From: Candidatus Scalindua sp.
Lineage (GTDB): Bacteria; Planctomycetota; Brocadiia; Brocadiales; Scalinduaceae
DNA length: 34,482 bases
Assembly (NCBI GenBank): GCA_021776915.1
Contig: JAIQZU010000042.1
Span: forward strand, 1 to 34,482
Reading direction: 5' to 3'
Positions within the stretch are counted from its first letter, which is position 1. The number at the start of each line of letters is the position of its first letter. Below the pieces are notes generated by a model. The model searched no databases. It saw only the letters and a list, made by a program, of their open reading frames with translations, and was not told the DNA's origin. Shown in pieces: positions 7,950 through 15,424 of the stretch. The translations under genes were made by a program, and so were the position numbers.

Positions 7950-8621
7950 GTGACTGTGAGAAGATACAAACTACAAAAGCTCCGTGAACTTGAGAACTTC
8001 GAGAACATCATACAATTTACAGATCAACCGGAACAGGATAATTTCAGGTATCATGGAACCTGGGCGAAAGATCATTTCAAGAACAACAATCCAATCAGCC
8101 TGGAGTTAGCATGCGGCAAAGGCGCTTATACTCTGGCTCTTGCAGAGAAATATCCTGATAGAAATTTTATTGGTGTTGATATGAAGGGTTCACGCCTGTG
8201 GACCGGATGTGTTGAAGCACGGAAGCGTAGCCTTACTAACGTAGCTTTCCTTCGCATAGAGATTCTGAACCTTGCTCACTATTTTGCTAAAGGGGAAATT
8301 GACGAAACATGGATTACCTTTCCTGATCCTTTCTTGAAAAATGGCAAGTTCAGAAAAAGACTCACCGCAGCCAGATATCTGGATGTCTATAAACATGTGA
8401 TAAAAGAGGGAGCATCAATCCACCTTAAAACAGATTCAAATCCTTTCTTCGATTTTAGTCTCAAATCATTAAGAGAAAACAAATGTGTAATTGAAGAAAA
8501 GATCGATGATGTTTATGATGACGAAAAACTACATGAAGACCTTTACATCAAAACGAATTACGAGAAAAGACATCTTGCCGATAATCGAGTTATCAAGTAC
8601 GTGCGGTTTTCACTTGCATAA
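7950..8621 (+). CDS. trmB: tRNA (guanine-N7-)-methyltransferase TrmB
   Basis: TrmB methylates guanine 46 in the tRNA variable loop using S-adenosylmethionine. The 223-residue protein has the SAM motif LELACGKGAYTLALAEKYPD, the acidic FIGVDMKGSR strand, and the family signature ITFPDPFLKNGKFRKRL (usual form FPDPWPKKRHHKRR). It ends with a long C-terminal helix-strand segment, as in the family. The start is uncertain: GTG at 7950 or GTG at 7956 are the only candidates near the expected N-terminus, and neither has a strong ribosome site. The 61 bp repeat copy lies just upstream and may have displaced the original leader. Confidence 0.92.
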   Translation: MTVRRYKLQKLRELENFENIIQFTDQPEQDNFRYHGTWAKDHFKNNNPISLELACGKGAYTLALAEKYPDRNFIGVDMKGSRLWTGCVEARKRSLTNVAFLRIEILNLAHYFAKGEIDETWITFPDPFLKNGKFRKRLTAARYLDVYKHVIKEGASIHLKTDSNPFFDFSLKSLRENKCVIEEKIDDVYDDEKLHEDLYIKTNYEKRHLADNRVIKYVRFSLA

Positions 8622-8670
8622 AAGAACAATAATCACACGAAGTCACTAAGAACACAAAGGGAAAGACAAT

Positions 8671-8731
8671 TAGACAGGATAACGGGATAAAACAGGATGG
8701 AGTAACTTAGGGATTCTCTAATTCCTCAATT
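8671..8731. repeat. 61 bp direct repeat, copy 2
   Basis: This is the second copy of the element at 7844-7904, in the same orientation 827 bp downstream. Four of 61 positions differ, three of them clustered in the middle. It ends 18 bp before the ATG of the following unknown gene. Confidence 0.85.
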
Positions 8732-8749
8732 AGTTGATAACAACTGACA

Positions 8750-9043
8750 ATGGAAGATTTTCCAAGGAAATTAACCGCGTATTTAAATACACTCAGCGAG
8801 ACAGAAAAGGATGAAAAGACCAGGCTGTTTCAATCATTAGTCGAGAAAGCGCAAACCCATAAATTCCAGAGTCCTCGTTTCTGGGCTATGAGGCAGGTTC
8901 TTTCAGGTCGGTCGCTGGAGCAGATAGAAAGAAATATTAAAAAGAGAATCACAAAGAAAACAGATATCCCCGGACAAAAGACGCCCCTGCCCGTCCGGCA
9001 GGCGGGGAGGACTTTCCCCGGACAAAAGACAACGAGGACATAA
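8750..9043 (+). CDS. Small unknown protein with a repeat-derived C-terminus
   Basis: I do not recognise this 97-residue protein. Residues 1-72 look like a genuine charged helical protein (MEDFPRKLTAYLNTLSETEK, then SPRFWAMRQVLSGRSLEQIE). From about residue 73 the codons lie inside a GC-rich dispersed repeat (8967-9030). The tail therefore contains PGQKT twice, 16 residues apart, encoded by two copies of CCCCGGACAAAAGAC. The ATG lacks a clear ribosome site, and the 61 bp repeat precedes it closely. It may be a real small gene whose 3' end was replaced or extended by repeat insertion, or a decayed remnant. Confidence 0.5.
   Translation: MEDFPRKLTAYLNTLSETEKDEKTRLFQSLVEKAQTHKFQSPRFWAMRQVLSGRSLEQIERNIKKRITKKTDIPGQKTPLPVRQAGRTFPGQKTTRT
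8967..9030 (-). repeat. GC-rich dispersed repeat, copy A
   Basis: Read on the minus strand it starts GTCTTTTGTCCGGGGAAAGT and continues CCTCCCCGCCTGCCGGACGG. Copy B at 12018-12105 on the plus strand carries the same text with small differences. The element contains internal direct repeats (TTTTGTCCGGGGA at each end) and an internal GC-rich palindrome. This copy is read through by the unknown gene at 8750-9043. Confidence 0.8.
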
Positions 9044-9117
9044 TACAGATAAAAAAGGCTTTATGATTAAGGGATTCTCTAATTCCTCACTACCTGCCGG
9101 TTAGGCGAAAATTCCTC

Positions 9118-9146
9118 CCTGCCCACCAGTTTGTTGGGCGGGAATT
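9118..9146. repeat. GC-rich hairpin between the unknown gene and the chemoreceptor gene
   Basis: CCCTGCCCACCAGTTTGTTG followed by GGCGGGA forms an imperfect stem with arms of about 9 bp. It lies directly after the stop of the minus-strand chemoreceptor gene and could end that transcript. No U tract follows on either strand, so it is more likely one of the dispersed palindromes. Short TTCCTC-type direct repeats flank it. Confidence 0.5.
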
Positions 9147-9148
9147 CC

Positions 9149-11260
9149 TCAAACCTTCATGTATTCACTATGTTCCACAATCCTGTTATCATCCGGTGAC
9201 ATTAATGCCTCAGGTTCTGTTGCACTGTTATCATTACCTTCTACATTGCTGGTTTCCGGCAGTTGTGCATTACTCCTGCTGCCATCCAACGATCCTTTTT
9301 CTTTAATTCCAACATGCGAGGATAATATCTCGACTTGTTCTTTCAGGTTTTGAGCCTGGGCCGATAACTCCTCACTTGCAGATGCAGTTTCTTCAGCACT
9401 TGCCGCATTCTGCTGCGTAACCTGATCCATCTGTTGCACTGCAGTGCTCACCTGGCTTATCCCCTCTGCTTGTTCGGAAGATGCATTTGTTATGTCATTC
9501 GTCAGTACTTTAGCCTTCATGACATTCATTACAATATCCTGCAAAGCCTCTTCACACTTAACTGCAAGCCCGACTCCATTTCCGGCCTTTTTAACACTAT
9601 CTTCTATCAGGACGGTAGTATCCTTTGCCGCAGTAGCACTCCTTTGAGCCAGATTGCGCACTTCTTCTGCCACCACAGCGAACCCCTTCCCATGTTCACC
9701 AGCTCGTGCAGCCTCCACTGCCGCGTTTAATGCCAGCAGATTAGTCTGAAATGCAATACCATCTATTACTTTTGTAATCTCTGCTATTTTCTTGCTGCTG
9801 GCATTAATCTCCTCCATTGAATTACTCATTTCTCCTACAATCTTGTTGCCATTTTCCGCCGCGTCACTACACATATTTACCAGCTTGGCAGCGTCTTCTG
9901 CATTATTAACATTTTGCTTAGTTACTGACGCCATCTCTTCCATTGATGCCGAGGTCTCTTCAAGTGAAGATGCCTGTTCTGAAGCACCCTGGGCCAACAA
10001 CTGGCTGGATTCGGATATTTGTATTGAAGCTGAAGTTACCTCATTTGAGGCGCTGTCTAAGGATTCTAAGGCTGTTTTTATTGGTTTGCTTATAGCGTTG
10101 CGTATAACAACAGAAAGCCCAATAAGAGCGAGAACAATGCTGACAATAATCACAAGCATCATAGTTTTAGTAGACTTAGCATTCCCGGATGCGCCTAATG
10201 CTTCCTCTTTGATCGCTTTAGATGCCCCGTATGCCTCCTCTGACTTTTGGACAAATAAACCAAACCCTGAGCCGAACTCTTTTAGCTGTGAGTTAAAACC
10301 CTCAAGCTTTAAGCCGAGGCCTTCCAGTGTCTTCACCATTGCCAGCATCTGAGCTTTTCCTGCCTGGGTATTGGCCTTTACTTCACCAACTAACGGCAGA
10401 AATTTCTGTTCTATTTCATTCTTATTCTCTACCAGCTCGCTTGCCATTGCTGCCATACTTTTTTGTTCATCTTCCGTATTTGAAGTAAAATAGCCCAGTT
10501 CAGCCGAAAAATCATTTAGGGATTCCTCGACACTTTTTATCTCCTTCGAGCCAGTCTTGACATTGTCCTTTACGGACAGGACCAGAGGCAGGGAAACTCG
10601 CTTTATAGATTCCAGCAGGGCCTGGGTCTCGATAATCAAGGTGTTCACGTCGATGCCATCCTTTTCAATCAGTTCTGTAAAATTTTTCACAATCTTTTCA
10701 AAGGACTTTTCGATACTGTCTATACCCTTCATGCTTGACTCGACTGCCGGATTAATCTTCAATTCTATATCATTTGAAATATCGGTTGCAGTATCGTCGA
10801 TCTCCCACAAAGTGTCGACCATTTTTACCATGTTATCACTGGCCTTCGTGGCCAATGTTGTTGAGTTTGTTATTTTCCCCATGATTTTTTCTAAGGAATC
10901 TCCAATAAGACCTATACCATCCGAGGTTGTTTTTACATTAGATAATACTTTTTCCTCCACGTTTTTAACCATGGCTTTTGCATCGTTTACCATGGCCCCT
11001 GCGTCATTTACCATGATTTCAGTTTCATCGGAAGCCTGTCTTGTATTGGCGGATACTTCCACCATACCATCATTTACAAGTTGCGCATTATCCGTAATGT
11101 CTTCAACGCTAGTCGCTATACCGGTAAGACTTATCCAGGCCACCAACCCGACCACAATTGACGCAATGATTGATGCTCCGAAACCTAGGATCAATAATTT
11201 GTTTACTCCTATTCGAGCAAGACCTGTAATACCTCCGCTTTTATGTCTATTCGCTTTCAT
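9149..11260 (-). CDS. Methyl-accepting chemotaxis protein with a long extracytoplasmic helical sensor region
   Basis: The protein has 703 residues. A short basic N-terminus is followed by TM1 (about 22-48), roughly 315 residues of extracytoplasmic helical sequence rich in Asp, Lys, Val and Asn, and TM2 (about 367-386). The cytoplasmic signalling domain follows, with the hairpin tip [20 protein letters not shown] starting at 501 and [19 protein letters not shown] after it. After TM2 only [13 protein letters not shown] resembles the first HAMP helix, and the methylation helices follow at once, so HAMP looks reduced. The sensor region matches no Cache or four-helix-bundle type I can name. There is no C-terminal NWETF-type pentapeptide. 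A strong ribosome site (AGGGAGGAG) precedes the ATG at 11260. No che gene is adjacent. Confidence 0.95.
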   Translation of the reverse strand: MKANRHKSGGITGLARIGVNKLLILGFGASIIASIVVGLVAWISLTGIATSVEDITDNAQLVNDGMVEVSANTRQASDETEIMVNDAGAMVNDAKAMVKNVEEKVLSNVKTTSDGIGLIGDSLEKIMGKITNSTTLATKASDNMVKMVDTLWEIDDTATDISNDIELKINPAVESSMKGIDSIEKSFEKIVKNFTELIEKDGIDVNTLIIETQALLESIKRVSLPLVLSVKDNVKTGSKEIKSVEESLNDFSAELGYFTSNTEDEQKSMAAMASELVENKNEIEQKFLPLVGEVKANTQAGKAQMLAMVKTLEGLGLKLEGFNSQLKEFGSGFGLFVQKSEEAYGASKAIKEEALGASGNAKSTKTMMLVIIVSIVLALIGLSVVIRNAISKPIKTALESLDSASNEVTSASIQISESSQLLAQGASEQASSLEETSASMEEMASVTKQNVNNAEDAAKLVNMCSDAAENGNKIVGEMSNSMEEINASSKKIAEITKVIDGIAFQTNLLALNAAVEAARAGEHGKGFAVVAEEVRNLAQRSATAAKDTTVLIEDSVKKAGNGVGLAVKCEEALQDIVMNVMKAKVLTNDITNASSEQAEGISQVSTAVQQMDQVTQQNAASAEETASASEELSAQAQNLKEQVEILSSHVGIKEKGSLDGSRSNAQLPETSNVEGNDNSATEPEALMSPDDNRIVEHSEYMKV

Positions 11261-11324
11261 AATTACATCTCCTCCCTTATAATTAAGAACGTTCCCTGAA
11301 ATTCTACAACTTATTAAAACTTAA

Positions 11325-11339
11325 CCCGCCTGAGGCGGG
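11325..11339. repeat. Small GC hairpin in the chemoreceptor leader
   Basis: CCCGCCTGAGGCGGG is a palindrome with 6-7 bp arms, about 65 bp upstream of the chemoreceptor start. It would lie in the 5' untranslated region or the promoter of that gene. It belongs to the same class of short GC palindromes seen near 446-688 and 9118-9146. Confidence 0.5.
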
Positions 11340-11462
11340 AATTATAGTTTTGAACCGTTCTATCAAAAGACCACAAATCAAGTCCTAAGATCGCTCGATT
11401 TAGATTATTCCATATTATCTATTTTGAAAAATTGGAAGGATATTGCCTAAGTTGTGCGATTT

Positions 11463-11577
11463 TGTAGCTGCAACCTTGAGGTTGCGAAACTTACGTATCC
11501 CCCATCGATTACTGAGCAACGCAGGCTACCCGCCTGTACCTATTCGGGCAGGAAGCCTTCGGCTACAATGGCATATA
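11463..11577. repeat. Inverted pair of REP-like hairpins
   Basis: At the left, TGTAGCTGCAACCTTGAGGT plus TGCG is a hairpin related to the one at 4178-4195, but with different stem bases that still pair. At the right, ending at 11577, the minus strand reads TGTAGCCGAAGGCTTCCTGC and later GGTAGCCTGCG, another family member in opposite orientation. Together they make a composite about 115 bp long, bounded by inverted TGTAGC sequences. Confidence 0.6.
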
Positions 11578-12017
11578 ATATAAAATCGCTCAATTTAGAT
11601 ATTAAATAAAAAAAGACTTTTCAATATGCCGCGCAGTAACTTCAACCTACCGATTAATTTAATATAAATGATATGTGATTTAGGTTACGAAGCAATACGA
11701 TACACGAACTTGCAAAAGACTTTTTATATCTTTATCTTTAATATCGACACAAACAGGAGATTATCCATTTAGAATATCTTTTTTTTGATTGGACTGAATA
11801 GAAAGCAATAAACATGCCAGTTAAGCTACACAATCTTACTGGTTCATATATTCAGTAAATTATGAAACATAAGTCATACTTTTACAGAACGTTAGGTAGA
11901 TTGTGTTTTTGTTGGTACCGACAAAATGAGATGTTCATTATATAATGTTCAAATAAAATAATGTGTCTCCCTGATTAATTATTCGACGGACATGTCAAGA
12001 TATACATCACCTGTCTA

Positions 12018-12105
12018 GTCCGAGGAAAGTCCTCCCCGCCTGTGCCGGACGGGCAGGGTCGCTTTTTGTCCGGGGAAAGTCCTCGGCGCTTTTTGTCCGG
12101 GGAAG
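12018..12105 (+). repeat. GC-rich dispersed repeat, copy B
   Basis: It begins GTCCGAGGAAAGTCCTCCCC and continues GCCTGTGCCGGACGGGCAGG. It then has two further units of CTTTTTGTCCGGGGAA. It matches copy A (8967-9030) in the opposite orientation, so the two copies form inverted repeats on either side of the chemoreceptor gene. This copy carries one extra partial unit at its right end. Confidence 0.8.
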
Positions 12106-12338
12106 GGGGTAAAATGATTTACGATTGACTATTTGCGATTAAAAGATTGATAATTAAGAAATTAAGGGATAAAAGAAGCGGAGAGGATAGAAGCAAGATG
12201 CTGCTTTATTAGTTCGGAGTGAAAAGTTCGGAGTTCGGAGTTCAGAGTATAAAGAATAATCTCTTGATTTATTTAAGTATTTGTGTAAATTACAAAACAA
12301 ATTACCAGACGCACTACTTTAAGATAATTACCTCTATT

Positions 12339-12824
12339 ATGAATTCGACAACAATTCCTATTGAAAATATCAGCCCGAGAATCACTAAAAGGAAATATGA
12401 CAAATTATTTGAATTATTGGAACACAGACTTTCAAGATATGATGTAAAGAGTGGTGTACTGCATACAGGATTTTTTGAAAGGAGTAAGTTTGATGTACTG
12501 GTAAGATTTATTTATCCAAAGCAGGATCGCAGTGAACATATAAAAGATTATGAGAATAAAACAGGAAAAACCGTGGTAAAATACGGTACAAAACCTACTG
12601 AATCTCAAGCAATTATTGCATTAAGACATAATACTCAGACTTCTGAATTAAAAGTTAATCTTAGTATTGGAGAGAATTGTAAATTTCCAGGTGATATAAC
12701 AAACACAATAAATAAAATAGCCAATACCAGGGATTGGACTTTACTAAATAGCATTTCAGTAGCTCCAGGTAAAGAAAGCTTAATAAGCAAGTTAGTGGCA
12801 TTCTCTAATAAATATAATACCTGA
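12339..12824 (+). CDS. Unknown protein, 161 residues
   Basis: I do not recognise this protein. It is soluble, mixed alpha/beta and lysine-rich, starting MNSTTIPIENISPRITKRKY, with HTGFFERSKFDVLVRFIYPK in the first half. There is no signal peptide, membrane segment or metal motif. I chose the ATG at 12339. A longer frame to 12219 would translate the GTTCGGAG repeat tract and adds 40 residues of unlikely composition. The ribosome site is weak. Its AT content is higher than that of its neighbours, it stands alone between convergent and repeat-rich flanks, and an inverted repeat follows (12860-12903). This suggests an accessory gene, possibly acquired. Confidence 0.6.
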   Translation: MNSTTIPIENISPRITKRKYDKLFELLEHRLSRYDVKSGVLHTGFFERSKFDVLVRFIYPKQDRSEHIKDYENKTGKTVVKYGTKPTESQAIIALRHNTQTSELKVNLSIGENCKFPGDITNTINKIANTRDWTLLNSISVAPGKESLISKLVAFSNKYNT

Positions 12825-12859
12825 AAGTTCTAGACTAAAATGCCTAAAGTGTGAAGTGC

Positions 12860-12903
12860 CTAAAGTGAAGGAGTTTTATTTTTTTAACTTTAGTTCACTT
12901 TAG
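12860..12903 (+). terminator. Inverted repeat after the unknown gene, possible terminator
   Basis: CTAAAGTGAA at 12860-12869 pairs perfectly with TTCACTTTAG at 12894-12903. The loop contains a run of T residues rather than the flank. A direct copy of the left arm's core (GCCTAAAGTG) lies just before it. It sits between convergent genes and may serve both, but the tail is not that of a classical terminator. Confidence 0.35.
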
Positions 12904-12992
12904 CTCACTTTTAGCTTTGCAACTTCATTTCACCTTCTCTTCTCAAACTGACCATTAAAATTCCTCTAGCTTATTGCCGGATGCCTTATTTA

Positions 12993-13598
12993 TTAAATAT
13001 ATCTGGCTTGAACTCCCAGCGCCTTCCCCAGTAATCTTATATCTTCGAGGCCTGTAGTCTTCATACATTCAATTACTACCCCTGCACATACTGACGCATC
13101 TTCTTCTGCGTCATGATGTTTGAAATCTATTCCAAGGTGCTCAGCAACAGTGTTAAGCTTATGGTTCCTTAAGGACGGCCACATTTTTCTCGCAAAAGTA
13201 ACTGTGCAATAATATTGAATGCTGGGATATGTGAAACCATGAGCATCGAGGCTATGCTGTAAGACGCTTATATCGAATGAGGCATTGTGAGCCAGGACTA
13301 CCACCTCGCTGAATGCAGGGATCAGTTCAGGCCAAAGCTCCGGAAATGTTCTTTCTCTCTCTACCGTAGATGCATCTATTCCGTGAAGATTTGTATGGTT
13401 TTCTTCAAACCTGTTACCCGGAGGTTTTATGAGCGCAGACGCCTTGCCTATTAACTCGGTTTTGCGGCCAAAGGCAAGTCCGATTGCACATGCACTGTTT
13501 CTCTCTCTTGTCGCAGTCTCGAAATCAATAGCGACCCAACTTTCATTGCACAAGGATGGTAGTTTCATTCTCTGCATATGATAAGTGATTAAGTTCAT
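12993..13598 (-). CDS. DnaQ-like DEDDh 3'-5' exonuclease
   Basis: This is a stand-alone exonuclease of the Pol III epsilon superfamily. Numbered from a TTG at 13613, all five catalytic residues are present: D30 and E32 (VAIDFET), D114 (LAHNASFDISVL), and H167 with D172 (HHDAEEDA). The residue after the catalytic motif is typical of epsilon-like proteins (CAIG and GKALGVQA near the end). About 200 residues is the size of a single domain, with no BRCT or polymerase fusion. The start is unclear: ATG at 13598 is my choice, TTG at 13613 and ATGs at 13577 and 13568 are alternatives, and none has a good ribosome site. It is last in the minus-strand run, 38 bp after the pseudouridine synthase gene. 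Whether it is a proofreader or a repair/RNA exonuclease is open. Confidence 0.88.
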   Translation of the reverse strand: MNLITYHMQRMKLPSLCNESWVAIDFETATRERNSACAIGLAFGRKTELIGKASALIKPPGNRFEENHTNLHGIDASTVERERTFPELWPELIPAFSEVVVLAHNASFDISVLQHSLDAHGFTYPSIQYYCTVTFARKMWPSLRNHKLNTVAEHLGIDFKHHDAEEDASVCAGVVIECMKTTGLEDIRLLGKALGVQARYI

Positions 13599-13636
13599 AG
13601 TGTCAAATGGCAAGATGCCGTAAGATTGACGAAAAA

Positions 13637-14221
13637 CTAATAAACAGTGCCACGGATTAATTCGCTTTCCTCCTTATGTGTAAGAAACCGCCATCGGGAT
13701 GATGGTATATCAAGTTTGACAGTACTTATTTGAATCCGCTTCAAGTCAAGGACTTTTAAAGGGGTATTAAATTGCGGGTCTTTAAGTGCTCCAAAAATGC
13801 GTCGAATGTGCCGGTTTTTCCCTTCTGACACTTCAACCACCAGCCTGGTTCTGGGGCCTGCATAACCAGAGATATCTACCCTCTCCACCTTTAATATACC
13901 TATTGCAGTTTTTACGCCTTTTAATACCTGTCGAAGTTGTTCCTCTGTGATTCTCCCCCGAACCCACACCTCATAAATCTTTGAGTATTGTCCGGGTTGT
14001 GTAAGACGATTGATCAATCCACCATCTCGTGTAAATAGCAGCAATCCTCTCGAATCCCTATCCAGCCTCCCTACCGGCCTCCACTTGTCTTTAAGCACAA
14101 ACCCGGGTAAAATATCATAAACCGTTTTACGCCCACCTTCATCGGATAGGGTAACAATAGCTCCTTTAGGTTTATGGAACATTATGAATTGCCGGGGATT
14201 TGATGCGGCACGAGGATTCAT
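13637..14221 (-). CDS. RluE/RsuA-family rRNA pseudouridine synthase
   Basis: The enzyme isomerises specific uridines in ribosomal RNA. The 194-residue protein starts directly with the catalytic domain (FIMFHKPKGAIVTLSDEGGR), so it lacks the S4 RNA-binding domain of RluB and RsuA and resembles RluE. The catalytic aspartate is D54 in VGRLDRDSRGLLLFT. The KIYEV segment and the GKNRHIRRIFGAL motif are both intact. It starts 5 bp after the rsmA stop, so the two rRNA-modifying genes are probably cotranscribed and translationally linked. The RluE assignment (23S U2457-type) is the best fit, but the target uridine cannot be read from sequence. Confidence 0.9.
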   Translation of the reverse strand: MNPRAASNPRQFIMFHKPKGAIVTLSDEGGRKTVYDILPGFVLKDKWRPVGRLDRDSRGLLLFTRDGGLINRLTQPGQYSKIYEVWVRGRITEEQLRQVLKGVKTAIGILKVERVDISGYAGPRTRLVVEVSEGKNRHIRRIFGALKDPQFNTPLKVLDLKRIQISTVKLDIPSSRWRFLTHKEESELIRGTVY

Positions 14222-14226
14222 GGTAG

Positions 14227-15204
14227 TTACACAGATTTTCTTTGCAGGATTATATAATCTGAAATTTCATTGGACAGCTCAATCAACTTTTCTGTTTCCA
14301 ACTCTTCCCCCCTGCTCTCAGGCATAATACCCACACGCGCCAAAATAGTCATTAAATCCTGACGTGTTTCGCTCTTCTTTATTCCATGACTTGCACAAAG
14401 CGACAACAGGCTGTTCGACAGGGTCTTTCGCCTTGAATCGTATATTGTTCTGACAACGTCCTGGAAATCTCTATAATCACGAATCCTGTCGGCATATCTG
14501 TGTCGGTTAACCGTCATTTTGACAATTGCAGATTCTACGAGCGGGACAGGCCAGAATACCTGGGGCGGCAGCTTTTTCAATACTTTCACTTCAGCAAAAA
14601 GCCTTGTCATAACAGACAGCACTCCATAACGCTTAGTACCCGGACGTGCCATAATTCTGTCTGTAGTATCCCTCTGAAGCATCAGGATCATGGTCTTGAT
14701 AGGCAGTACTTCCTGCAATAAATCTATAATAACCGGAGTGCTGATATAATATGGTAGATTAGAAACTACTTTGATGCATGAATCCCCTGCAGAAAGAGAA
14801 TGAAAGTCAGCAGTACTGATGTGGTCAGACATGGCCTCTACTATTTCCGGCTGGATATGGTGTTTTGATTTCAGAATATCCCTGTTAATTAAAGTAACAT
14901 TGTTAAAATCCTTTAATGTCTCTTCCAGGATTTCAAACAGCTTACGGTCAACTTCTACAGCAAAAACATGCCCGGCTTTTTGAGCAAGCAGCCTTGTTAA
15001 AGAACCTGTCCCCGCACCTATTTCAAGTACTACGTCATTACGGCTCAGATCTGCAGTCTTGACGATAAACTGCAATAGATTCTGGTCTATTAAAAAGTTC
15101 TGCCCCCACTGCTTCTTGATGCGAATGCCTCTTTCCTCAAAAAGCACCTTCAACATTGATTTTGTGTGAGGACCATTTAACGAAATTATGTCTTCGAATA
15201 ACAT
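14227..15204 (-). CDS. rsmA: 16S rRNA dimethyladenosine transferase RsmA (KsgA)
   Basis: RsmA dimethylates two adjacent adenines in the 3' hairpin of 16S rRNA late in 30S assembly. The protein is about 325 residues, somewhat longer than the usual 270. It has KKQWGQNFLIDQNLLQFIV, the SAM motif LEIGAGTGSLTRLLAQ, the acidic AVEVDRKLFE, the catalytic NLPYYIST and the C-terminal basic domain with SRRKTLSNSLL. A family-unusual insert (about residues 115-140) sits before the NLPY motif. I prefer ATG at 15204; TTG at 15210 lies inside the 112 bp repeat that abuts the gene. Neither start has a visible ribosome site, so the repeat may have replaced the native leader. Confidence 0.95.
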   Translation of the reverse strand: MLFEDIISLNGPHTKSMLKVLFEERGIRIKKQWGQNFLIDQNLLQFIVKTADLSRNDVVLEIGAGTGSLTRLLAQKAGHVFAVEVDRKLFEILEETLKDFNNVTLINRDILKSKHHIQPEIVEAMSDHISTADFHSLSAGDSCIKVVSNLPYYISTPVIIDLLQEVLPIKTMILMLQRDTTDRIMARPGTKRYGVLSVMTRLFAEVKVLKKLPPQVFWPVPLVESAIVKMTVNRHRYADRIRDYRDFQDVVRTIYDSRRKTLSNSLLSLCASHGIKKSETRQDLMTILARVGIMPESRGEELETEKLIELSNEISDYIILQRKSV

Positions 15205-15207
15205 ACT

Positions 15208-15319
15208 CAAGTTAGGTCGCTATCACGACAAAATTTCTCGACTCCGCTCGGAATGACGTCACACTGAGCGGAGTCGAAGTATGATCAATATTATTGAATT
15301 TCCTATGCATTAAATTATG
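15208..15319. repeat. 112 bp dispersed palindromic repeat, copy 2
   Basis: This copy is identical to copy 1 (1560-1671) at 108 of 112 positions. Its inverted repeat is slightly better: CGACTCCGCTC pairs with GAGCGGAGTCG over 11 bp. The left end begins 3 bp from the preferred rsmA start codon, so the element forms the promoter-proximal leader of rsmA. On the right it continues into TGCCTTCGGCAAC, the same junction text seen in the array at 29664-29998. Confidence 0.88.
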
Positions 15320-15338
15320 CCTTCGGCAACTACTATTC

Positions 15339-15405
15339 CCCACGAAAATCACGAAATATCACGAAAGTTTTTTTATGTCTTTTCGTGTGTTTCGTGGGCT
15401 TTTTT
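15339..15405 (+). repeat. CACGAAA/TTTCGTG inverted repeat between rubrerythrin and rsmA genes
   Basis: The outer arms CCCACGAAA and TTTCGTGGG pair perfectly. Inside lie further CACGAAA and TTTCGTG copies. A CTTTTTT tract follows on the plus strand. On the minus strand, along which both flanking genes run, the stem would lie just after the rubrerythrin stop and could stall that transcript, although the U tract is on the wrong side. It is best treated as a dispersed repeat with possible terminator activity. Confidence 0.5.
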
Positions 15406-15424
15406 GAAATTCATCGACATCAGT

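Larger units (their letters stand above)
11261..12338. other. Long non-coding, repeat-rich stretch
   Basis: About 1.08 kb without a supported gene. It holds the chemoreceptor leader with a small hairpin (11325-11339), an inverted pair of REP-like hairpins (11463-11577), an AT-rich middle (11580-12000) where I see nothing definite, the GC-rich repeat copy B (12018-12105), and short GTTCGGAG repeats at 12212-12248 just before the next gene. Confidence 0.6.

Noticed and set aside
9792-11282. Long plus-strand open frames (186 and 241 residues) opposite the chemoreceptor gene
   Set aside because: They are rich in Ser, Ile and Phe as expected from the reverse of a repetitive helical gene, match no family, and have no ribosome site. 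The minus-strand chemoreceptor is certain.
12018-12105. GAGGAAAGTCC text resembling the conserved P4 strand of RNase P RNA
   Set aside because: The matching second strand and the other conserved RNase P segments are absent. The text belongs to the GC-rich dispersed repeat also found at 8967-9030.
12219-12338. N-terminal extension of the unknown 161-residue protein
   Set aside because: The extension is encoded partly by short GTTCGGAG repeats and has an unlikely composition. The internal ATG at 12339 is the better start.
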